64,000 nucleotides of DNA from Lasiodiplodia sp. COLG20 (Eukaryota; Ascomycota; Dothideomycetes; Botryosphaeriales; Botryosphaeriaceae), in the NCBI GenBank assembly GCA_009801085.1, contig VNWV01000003.1, forward strand, positions 744,001-808,000. Direction: 5' to 3'. The notes beneath the pieces were generated by a model. The model saw only the letters and a program-made list of their open reading frames with translations. It was not told where the DNA came from and did not search any database. The translations under genes were made by a program, and so were the position numbers. Of this stretch, positions 45,495-54,826 are shown one piece after another; position 1 is the stretch's first letter; each line of letters starts with the position of its first letter.

Positions 45495-45507
45495 GTGGCC
45501 ACCAATC
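45495..45507 (+). promoter_or_regulatory. CCAAT module copy B2 (proximal)
   Basis: GTGGCCACCAATC, about 40 nt upstream of a TATA-like ATAAAAA at 45548-45554. Layout matches copy A3 of the paralogue. Confidence 0.55.
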
Positions 45508-45542
45508 AAGTCCGGCTGATGAACGTGGGGCTAAGAATACGC

Positions 45543-45889
45543 GGGGCGGATAAAAAGGCAACGCTGCTCCTGCTTCGCCGAGCACATTTCTTTCTCACCA
45601 GCAACAAGCATCTTTGCAAGTACAGGCTTGATATTGGCGTAAGTCTACTCCTATTTCCCGAGTGTACTCAATATGCATCTGGTTAACGGAGTTTGTTTTT
45701 GCAGGAGCATTTATTTTTAAACCGGGATTGCAGCGCGAGCCTCCCTGAGCTCGCGCGCTCGCGATCCCCGAGTACTATCATGACCATTCATTAAGCACTC
45801 GAAGATCTAGAAGTTCTACACGACCGGGACTCAGTCAGTATGAAGTTTGTTCGGCCATACAGGATTTCCTATGTTTTCAAGACGAATCC
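45543..45889 (+). promoter_or_regulatory. TATA element, leader intron and orphaned N-terminal homology of gene B
   Basis: A TATA-like element is followed by a probable leader intron 45639-45704 (66 nt, GTAAGT...TTGCAG), mirroring gene A. From 45749 to 45889 the frame of gene B is open and still encodes homology to protein A (AIPEYYHDHS, AIQDFLCFQDES). It has no in-frame ATG and is capped by TGA at 45746-45748. Confidence 0.55.
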
Positions 45890-46495
45890 ATGTTCGAAGC
45901 AGCAATCTCCGCAGGGTGCCCCGATCCGCTCCTTTTGCTGTCAATGACGGACTTCGATGCCTCAGAACCAGTCGCCTTTGATCCTCCGCGACTATCTTCT
46001 CCCATATCAGACATTGATTCCTCCACTACCGGCAGCCAGCGTAGCCAGTCATCATCGCCCTTGAGCCCTGACCCAGACGGCACGGGTCAACGTTTTTTGC
46101 CGCATGCAAATGCCTCGCCGCTTTCTCGGATAATTCTTCCCACGTCATCTGCTCAAACAAACACTGTTCCAAGCTATCTCTACCCGGAGTATCTATACAA
46201 GTGTACGGTCCCGGGATGTACATGGGCGGGTGGTTCTGAGCGAAGTCTGAAGTAAGGCTTCATTTGATCGAGTTGGGGTTTACAAGCGCTAACGCTCGCC
46301 AGGAGCCATCTTTCGATACACAGCTCCCATATGTGCCCCGAAGAAGGCTGCATGGCTTCTTTCAAGCATGCAAAAGATCTACAGCGTCACCGGCAAAACC
46401 AGCACGAGGGCACGAAGTATGCGTGTGAAAAATGCAGCCGTGAATTCCAACGCACGGATGGTTTAAAGCGGCACATGAGTACTTGTAAGGCCTGA
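45890..46495 (+). CDS. C2H2 zinc-finger protein B (paralogue, shortened N-terminus)
   Basis: Two exons, 45890-46251 and 46303-46495, 184 residues; intron 51 nt at the same codon and phase as in gene A. ATG 45890 is the first in-frame start (MFEAAISAGCPDPLLLL), but homology to gene A continues 40 codons upstream without a start. The translated product is therefore shorter than the ancestral one, unless a non-AUG start is used. The three fingers are intact: CTVPGC...KSHLSIH, CPEEGC...HAKDLQRH and CEKC...GLKRHMSTC. A longer out-of-frame upstream frame starting at 45840 overlaps the start and may reduce translation. Probable transcription factor; targets unknown. Confidence 0.75.
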
Positions 46496-47019
46496 TGAGG
46501 TAGCGAAAGATTTACCCAGCCCTGTTTTGGACTTTGGCCGAATTTGTCGAAGAGATAGGGAATCACATACGGGCGGCTTCATACGGCCTACTATTTGATC
46601 AGTCCATGGGTATGTAGAACTTCTAGATCTTCAAGTCGGAATGATCACCTGTAATAGACTATTCCTGAAACTTTGTTGTTCTTTTCCTCTTACTTTACAT
46701 GTGTAGAGGGAGAAAATGTTCTTTCAAATTTCTTTTGGGTTCTGGCTTCCATTGAGAAAGCACCAACCAGAGCCTCGAAATTCTTGACCGAGTAGCATAA
46801 GATATTATCCTAGAATTGAACTAGTTACAATTCCGGAAGCTTTGCCGCAGAAGATGAAAGTGATTGTGTCACGGACATGAGATGTATGCCGTACACGCTA
46901 ATGAACCAACACTCCAGAATTCATGGAGACCTTCGCGGTGGAGTGGCACAGCGAGCAACAAATAATTACAAAGTATTGATTGGTCTACAGAAATGCTTTC
47001 CTCAGATACGGCCACTGGC
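46496..47019. other. Intergenic spacer
   Basis: 524 nt, AT-rich, between the convergent zinc-finger gene B and the trypsin-fold gene. Nothing recognised. Confidence 0.5.
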
Positions 47020-48887
47020 TTAAGAAATGAGCTGTGGCTTCACAACCTTGCAGCCGGTAACTTCTTCGATGGAATCAAAGACGTCCTCAATCGGCGTCAT
47101 CAGCCCGTACGTCTGACCCTCATCGCCACTAAACAGCAGGCCAACGCAAGCGCCATCATCAGCGTCCAACACCATAGAGCCCGTGTCACCTCCGATGGAG
47201 AACGGGTACCGTTGGTCCCGCGGATTCTCAATCCTCATGCACTCGACCACCGTGCCATACACCTGCTGCCCGCCCAACGCGCCCTCCTCCTTCCTGCAGT
47301 TCAACCACGCCCTCGCGTAGTTCAGCTGGCCGGACGACCACCCCGTCGCCCTCCCCACCTTCAACACGTCTCCAGTCGTGAACGACGAGATCTTCTTCCA
47401 GCTCGAAAACTCTCTCCACGCCCAGAACGGCAAGTCGAGATCGCCCTGCAGCTGGTTGTCTCGTTGGAACTGGAGATCGACCGTACGGCCCGGGGCAACG
47501 TCGACCAGGGCCCAGTCCAACGCAACTTTCTTGCCGTCGTGATGTGCAAACCCGGAAACCGCTCGGACGCTGCCGGCGATGAACTGGGTCGGCTCCGAGA
47601 GCTTGCTCGCTTGGTCGTCGAGGATGGTGAGCGTTCGCCGGGACTCTTCCAGCGCTTCGATGGCGCGTTGGTCGCCCTTTTCGGCCAGGTCCGCGATGCA
47701 GGGGGGCGAGCCGGCTGGCTGTCCCTCGCCGTGGATTGACATCTTGAGTCCTGTAATCTCCCTCTGTATGAGTTCGATCTTCCTTTTTACGTCTGGGTCG
47801 GTGGGGGACTTGAGGATGGGGCGGGGATCGGGATCTGTGATGTTGCGGGATGTGAATGCTTTCTCCGGGGGAGAGTCTGGGCCTGTAGTTTAGTTAGTAT
47901 AAATTAGGCTACCCACGAAATGAGATTTAACCACTTACGAGGTGCAACACCAGGGCAGTTTCGAACAAGGTTGAAACTTGTCAAAATGCACGTAGTGCTG
48001 TTCTTCTTCTCTCGATCTTCAAGATCAAGAAAGCCACCGAGCGTACCGATTGATGGGACCCCCTGAGGACCCAAGCCGTCGCCGATGCGCAAGGGCTTTT
48101 CCCACCATGTACGTTCGGGAAGCCGGGTGACCTGAAGTACCTTGTGATTCCCGCACTCATACGCCTGCCAAATCTCCACATTGGCAATCTTCGTGTCAGC
48201 AATCAGAGCCTTCAGCCGGGGCAAAATCTCGCGCTCCCAGACTTCCTTATGCGCGTCCCAAGCCTCGACCAGCATGACGGTGAGGGGCGGCCTGGTCTGA
48301 TGATCAAATTCAGAAACGGGGCAGCATCCCATCTTGACGAGCGAAAGCAGCTTCCACTGCACCCGAAACTCAGCCAGCGTCTGCACGACCGACGGACCGA
48401 GGTCGCGCCAAATCGGCAGCACGGCGTCGTACGCCTCGATGGGGAGCACGCGCGGATCGTCGAAGCCCCGCTCTACGATCTCAACGTGGATGGGGCCGCG
48501 GTGCTTGATGGTGGATTTCTTCAGAACCTTCACCAACTCCACCACGGCGTTGGACCATGCTCCTTCGTACGACGTCGCCTCGACGAGTAACGTAGGGAAC
48601 GGAGGTTTATCGACGCCGGCTGATTGGCGTCCCACCAGGCGTATCCTGGAATAGCTGACACCCTCGTCGCGAAGGATGGAGGTAAAGGTACGATATTTCT
48701 CGTCGTAGTTTTCGACGTAGGTGTTCGGGTCGCCAATCGGGCGGATGCGCGCTGGGGCAGGAACGAGTCGTGGCCAGCCGGTCCTGAACTCTCCTTCGAC
48801 GATTTTGTCTTTGATCTTCAAATCGCCAAAAGATGGCTGGTCCTCCCAAGGCCTCGGCATTTTCGATGGAAGTGAGTGCTCAGTCAT
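47020..48887 (-). CDS. Trypsin-fold protein with altered catalytic residues (putative pseudo-protease)
   Basis: Two exons, 47939-48887 and 47020-47882, 603 residues; intron 47883-47938 (56 nt, GTAAGT...CTACAG). Start ATG 48885-48887 (MTEHSLPSKMPRPWED); the next Met, ten codons on, is possible. Residues 1-275 are a mixed alpha/beta region that I cannot name. A chymotrypsin-like core then begins at about GTLGGFLDLED and is interrupted by a helical insert (about 320-420; KRKIELIQREITGL...EALEESRRTLTILDDQ). TSFN306LVRN occupies the usual LTxxH position, D439 (DWALVDV) keeps the acid, and GGDT550GS replaces GDSG. His and Ser of the triad therefore read Asn and Thr, so proteolysis is doubtful. Two cysteines (C300-C311 region) remain. 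No signal peptide; likely intracellular. Confidence 0.72.
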
Positions 48888-48939
48888 TGTTGAAGCACGG
48901 TGTTGTGGAAGAAAGATGGTCGAAAGCGCAGGGGTCAAG

Positions 48940-48946
48940 ATTTATA
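48940..48946 (-). promoter_or_regulatory. TATA box of the trypsin-fold gene
   Basis: TATAAAT on the minus strand, about 55 nt upstream of the chosen ATG at 48887. Confidence 0.45.
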
Positions 48947-49316
48947 CGTCGGGTCCTGGACCCTGACTGTTTGTTCCTACCGTGGCTGGTGACAGTCAAA
49001 ACAACTATACCAAATGACTCATCCTCATGGGCAATTAGATGATTTTGGCCTCTCTTCCCGTTTGTTGTTTACCTGTTTGCATGGTAGGGTGAGTGGGTGC
49101 AGCACATCCACTACGCCATGCTGCCATGCAGGCCCTCCTGAGGGAGTGGATCCAGTCGAAAATTCGTTCTTGCGTAGTCATTCAATATACAAATTCCGTG
49201 ACACAGCAACAGATGAAAATGCAATATCCATCACGTAAGGCCTAAGGCCAAACTGAGATACACATGGCAACAAGACACCAAAGCAACACACCAGCACCCA
49301 GAGCCACCAAGCGACC

Positions 49317-49758
49317 ACGATTTATCCAGGCTCTCCCGAGATGATCAGAAGCAAATAGATCTCAAATACCCTTCTAGACCAGGTAGAAAGAGTTTAAACG
49401 CTGGAAGAAGATGTCATCTTTCAAATCTGGCGACGTACTAAAGGTGGGCAGATCAACTAAGTAGACAGCTAGCGGGCTAAATTACGCCAGGGCATAGTTG
49501 AATGTTAGGAATGAGGAGTGCGACACAGTCGTCCAATACATGAGGGTAGAGAATTCGCGCAGGCAGTCGCATCCGTTCTCCGCCGGAGGTAACCAGAATT
49601 CCATAATCTTTAACGCCAGTAACAGCGCCTGCGTTGGCCTGCTCTTTAGTAGATACGAGGGCCAGACGCACGGACCAATCACACCGATCGAAGACGTGTT
49701 TCGCTCTATTAAAGAGACCACTAGTTGCAAGGTTGTGTTACCGCGGCTCGTTTCTTAA
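49317..49758 (+). pseudogene. Decayed duplicate of the trypsin-fold gene, C-terminal part, RIP-like damage
   Basis: Plus-strand sequence aligns with the last 240 or so codons of the gene at 47020-48887. The C-terminus (ACVGLLFS, EGQTHGPITPIEDVF, CKVV) and the TAA stop at 49756-49758 are plainly homologous. Four codons that are Trp in the intact gene are TAG here, at 49375, 49384, 49462 and 49495; one Trp (RWKK) survives. Spacing between the last three TAGs (26 and 11 codons) equals that between the Trp codons. There is one single-base loss near 49371, one extra codon between the first two TAGs and an eight-codon deletion after 49515. TGG to TAG is CpA to TpA on the other strand, the RIP signature. 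The left boundary is approximate. Confidence 0.82.
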
Positions 49759-50481
49759 GGGTAGTTAATTATACATTTAGGAGGAGCTGAAGTGAAAATC
49801 CGGATAGAAATGTAGGCTTAAAATTGTACATCTACTAGAAGGTGGAGTTAGCGGATTTCGTAAGTGGGATACATAATTTCAAGCAAATTGTAGGGAAATT
49901 GTATTCTTTTGTCATCCATTGTAGTAGTTTCGGCAAGAAAGATGGGAGGCAATCACGGCCCGCAACGACAGGAGGGAATCTCAGCTTACGGCGAGCATGA
50001 AACTGTCCCTGCATATCTTACAGGGCCTTTGGCTCCTGAAGAAAGTAGAGGCTACTGTGTTTAACCCATCATATTTATACGAACCCTCAGCCCATTCTCT
50101 GAAGCCACAAAATTCTTTGCGCTAGCATTCGGCTGGAATACGCGCCGTGGCACCCTACAATCCGCAAGTGAGCACCAACCAAATAATTGGCGAGGATAAA
50201 TCGGAAGAGACGTCCATGTCAGATTTGATTTTATTGGCCGCGCTGGTTACACAATATGTTGAGCTGACACTCAGCCAGCCTCATAATGCACAGGGCTGGA
50301 ACTGTCACATATGGCTGGAATCTATTCAGCCTGACATTTAAGCGTGCAGCCAGTCGTTTACCTCCAACGCAAGGCTGAAAACCTCCAGAGTTACGAACCA
50401 AAAGCAAACAAAGCTCCCTCCAACAGTCACCCACCCGCCCCTTCTTATTTCCTCTTCTGAATCGTGCCGCTTGCTATTCCA
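49759..50481. other. Upstream region of the NLR-like gene
   Basis: 723 nt, AT-rich on the left. A TATA-like TTTATAC lies at about 50074. No gene or repeat recognised. Confidence 0.45.
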
Positions 50482-53400
50482 ATGGCGAGCAGTTTGAAAG
50501 TCGAAGACTACACAGTGGGATGGATCGCACCACTCGCTATTGAACGTGCCGCAGTAGAGGCGATGTTTGACGAGGAACACGATGTACCCGAAGACTTCGA
50601 ACAACCCAGGGCAGATCCCAACTCCTATTCTTGGGGCAAAATCAGAAACCACAATATTGTACTCGCCTCTCTCTCAGAAGGGTTTGATGGCACTGCCTCC
50701 GCAGCATCCAGCGCGACATCTTTGCTGCGGTCTTTCCCGGAGATTCGATTCGGCCTTCTAGTTGGCATCGGCGGCGCTATTCCTCGTGATGGCAATGACA
50801 TTCGGCTGGGCGACATCGTCGTAAGCCGTCCGAGTGGGAGCACCGGAGGAGTGGTCCAGTATGACCATGTGCGGTCCAAGCCAGGTGGTAGAGAACGCAA
50901 GGATTTCCTGAACGCCCCGCCTAAGGCCCTTCTTCACGCTCTAGCGAAGTTGCGGAGTCGGCACGAAAGAGCTCCTTCACAAATCAACGACCTCTTGAAG
51001 GATATGGAGAAACGTAACCCTTTCATGTTTAAGGCCCGCTCTGGGAATCCCGGATACAAACACCCTGGCAAATCGAAGGACCGTCTATTCCAACCGACAT
51101 ACCCGCATCAGAATGGCTCTGATTGCAGTGGCTGCGCAAACGAACAAGAAGTTCAGCGAGGTTCAAGAGATGACGAGAATCCCGTAATTCACTACGGGGT
51201 GATCGCGTCCGGAAATACACTGGTCAAAGATGCTTCGACACGGGAGGAACTTCTCCAACATATCCCTGACGACTGCTTGTGTTATGAGATGGAGGCTGCC
51301 GGTCTCATGAACAACTTCCCCTGCCTTGTCATCCGAGGGATCTCTGATTATTCGGATTCCCACAAGAACGACGACTGGCAACGATATGCGTCGGCAACCG
51401 CTGCCGCATTTGCTAAAGAGCTGTTGGAATATGTACCTGCTGACAAGGTTCACCGCGAAGAAAAGGCACTTGTCGTGGTGGAGAGAAGTAAGTCCGCCTA
51501 TAGAGTTACTATGATGAATATATACTGATTACTTCCCAATTGTTGCAGTCTGTAATATTGAGGCGGATGTTGCGGATACCAAACAGGCCGCAGTGAGTCT
51601 CCGAAATCGACGTGACATCGACGATATCATCGCATGGCTCTCGCCAGTTAACGTGCAAGTCAGCCACAACACCGCCTGCAATATGAGATTCCGGGGCACG
51701 TGCACTTGGTTCCTCCAAGGGGAAGCATTTCAGAGCTGGAAGAGATGTCCTGTTTCGTTCCTGTGGGTAAACGGAATCGTCGGATGCGGGAAGACAGTGC
51801 TCAGCTCGGCCATTATTGAAAACCTGAAGGCTGAAGAGAAAGGATCTGACTGTATGGTTTTATACTTTTATTTTGGATCCGACTCAACGCAGGACTGTCT
51901 CGACGGCATGGTGAGAACCTTTCTCTCGCAAATCATTACAGCAACTTCGGAGATACCCAAAAATCTATGGGATCGGTATCAGACCTGTAAGCAGCAGTCG
52001 ACGCATGCTGGAACACAATCTTTACTGGATGACTTTCGTTTGATAGTCAGCTCACTCGATGGAATCAAAATAGTCTTGGATGCACTGGACGAAGTCAAAT
52101 CTGAGAATCGAGAGGGTATTTTGACTTGGATCAAGGAAAGCTTCCCCACCCAGAAGAACGGAGGGAGTCGTATTGGTCTCATTGCCTTAAGCCGCCAAGA
52201 ACCTATCTTTCAACTCAATTTCAAGGACATTTGCCGCGAGGTCCAAATCCCCCAGAGCGACGTTGACCGCGATATCCGACAATACGTTCAGGACAGACTC
52301 AAGGTCATCCAGAAATCACAGAATTGGGAAGTATTTTCTCATGAAATGCAAAAAGTCGAGGACGCACTGTTACAAAAGGCCCACGGAATGTAGGTCACAA
52401 TGTTCCATTCAATACTCACGCATTCTGACGCAAATTGTTACAGGTTCCGCCTTGCGGCTGTCCAGCTAGACTCTCTTCGAGACTGTGACACGCTCGATGG
52501 CTTGCAACAGGATCTTCGATCGCTTCCGACCACTTTGGCTAAGATGTACGACAAAATCATCGAGGATATAAGTCCATCGCGGAAAAGGAGGGCGATTAGG
52601 CTATTGCAGCTTCTCGCATATGCAGAACGACCGCTACGGCTTGATGAGGTTGCCGCTGCCATCTTGATCGACTTCAGTGAAAACACCAGCATTGTTTCCA
52701 GCAACAGGTTCCTCCAAAAGAAGAATCTTCCAAACTATTGCCCAAGCCTCATCCTCATGGAGGAGGTTTATAACCCTGACCATGCAAACTGGAGCGCCGA
52801 GAGATTGTTTCCAACGCCCTACTCGTTTGTTATCAAAGGCCCAGAGCCAAATCGCCGTTGGATCCCAGAGAAGCAGCTCAAAGCATCGACTGAAGAAGCC
52901 GTAGTTCAACCTTCTCAATACACTGTCATACGTCTTGCGCACTTCTCTGTCACAGAGTACTTGAAATCTGGTATCCACGACGAATTCAGGGAGCAACACG
53001 CTCATTCAATAATCCTCAAGCTTAGCCTAGGCTATCTCAAGTCTCTCAGCACAATTTTGCCAGATGCCCCAGTCTCGACTGTTCGAAGAGACTACTCTTT
53101 CTCCGATTACGCTTCGAGGCTATGGCCAAAACATGCAAAGGCTTGCGAAAAAGATCAAAAAGCACAAGACTTGATTATGCGCTTCCTGGCAGATCGGCAA
53201 ACACTTCGAACATGGACGTTCATCTTCAATCCAGAAGGCGGTTATAGATACTCACGAATTTCCCACGCGGCTGAGACACGCCTTTCTGAAAGCAATGTCG
53301 AGACTCCCACCCCTTTACAGATTGCCACCTTATTTGGGCTTAGCAGAACTGTCAAAGCGTTGTTAGACTCTGGCGTCTCGCTTTCAGAACGACACACGTT

Positions 53401-54826
53401 TAGAGACTTTGACAAGTACGACAATGTCTTTTCGCGAGCTTTCTATACGAAAAAATATTCCCGGCACGATACGGCAATTCCGGATAGCCCCATCCTAAGA
53501 ACTAGTCCCCTCTACATTGCTTGTCATCACGGATGGGAAGACATTGCAAGGCTTTTTCTAGAGAATGGCCTGAATTTGTACGATGATTCCGGGCCGGAAG
53601 GCTCACCCTTCGCCACAGCATGTCAACAGCGTCATAGTGAACTCATACATCGGCTGGTAGAGACTGAGGCTTGCCAACAAAGAGACGGTTCTCAACGTGA
53701 CTTACAGGCCACGTACTTATTTATGTACGGCCACTGGAAACCTTTGAAAGTTTTACTCGACCGTGGAGTGGGTTTTCCGCCCAGAACTACCGACCTCGAG
53801 GTTTTCAGAGTCTTCAGCGAGTGGGATAATGATGGCGCATACACTAAGGCACAAACCAAACACCGTTTAGCATCTCTCATCTTGGAAAAAGCATCGTGGA
53901 TCAAATGCCGCACTGGATCTGTTATGGTCACTAGAGTGCTAAACGCCAAATCCAAGCTCGCAAGCCTTATGGAACTCGCAGTTCCATTCGTCATGGGTAG
54001 CTCGGAGCTACACCTCATCGACGTCATCATTCGTTCAGACAAGGCGGTGTTGGGCTTCGAGCTCTATGAAGCCGTATGGCGCGGCGATATAAAGTTTTTG
54101 AGAGCTGTCCTACCCAGATGGAAAAGTTCATTCAAGAGCTATGATCGGAGAGGTAAATCGCCACTCCATCATGCGGCCGAGCTTGGAAGCGCCGACATCA
54201 TCTGCGTCTTGTTGTCGGCTGGGTTTCCCATTGACCGTACCGACAATGCGGTTCATCTACCTCTTTCTTACGCATTGATGAACGGCCACACCCATGTACT
54301 GCATCTGCTATCGCCAGATCAGCGCGCAATTGACCAGGAGCGTACTCGATTTCAAAAGAGAGACGAAATTCTTGCAGCTATCGATATGGAGGACATACAA
54401 AAATTGAAGGATGTCTACGGTGCTGCGGCCCATGTATCTTTCATCAAGAAAAACTCAGATGCTAAGGGCGCTTTTCGCCACGCAGTGCTGAACAACTCTA
54501 CTACCGTTTCCAACTTCATGCTCTCCAGTCAGCTGGGTACAATTTCTTGGAATCGGACAGGTCTGGAGGCCTACGCGTGTGCCCTAGAAGCCGGGAATTT
54601 ACAATTTGTGAAAGTCTTCTTGCTCGACAAACACGCAGAGTTAGAATTTCGGCTGATCTACGATACTTGGCCGTCTACATTCGCGACAGAATGTGGTAGT
54701 CTGGACATCGCAAAATGGCTGATCGATTCAAAGGAGTTTTTGCCAAATTTGGAGGACTTGGAATCAGTGGAGTCGGATTTGGAGGACTTGGATTTGGTGA
54801 GTTTTACGATTGAAGGAATAGAGTGA
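50482..54826 (+). CDS. NLR-like protein: nucleoside-phosphorylase-like domain, NACHT-type ATPase, ankyrin repeats
   Basis: Three exons: 50482-51487, 51549-52389 and 52444-54826, 1,409 residues; introns 61 and 54 nt. Start ATG 50482 (MASSLKVEDYTVGWIAPLAIE). Residues of about 10-320 form a PNP/UDP-phosphorylase-like domain: VGIGGAIPRDGNDIRLGDIVV, GVIASGNTLVKD, CYEMEAAGLMN and GISDYSDSHKNDDWQRYASA. The NACHT-type ATPase follows, with Walker A GIVGCGKT at about 411-418 and Walker B IVLDALDE at about 510-517. A helical region (TLDGLQQDLRSLPTTLAKMY, RPLRLDEVAAAI) is typical of fungal STAND proteins. Ankyrin repeats run from about residue 900 to the end (TPLQIATLFGLSRTVKALL, SPLHHAAELGSADIICVLL). 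Such proteins act as signal-transducing receptors in fungal non-self recognition; the ligand is unknown. The gene is intact, with no stops or frameshifts. Confidence 0.9.

Larger units (their letters stand above)
44884..45542. other. Intergenic: gene A 3' flank and distal gene B promoter
   Basis: AT-rich 3' flank of zinc-finger gene A, then promoter of gene B with two CCAAT modules (45413, 45495). No gene seen. Confidence 0.5.
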
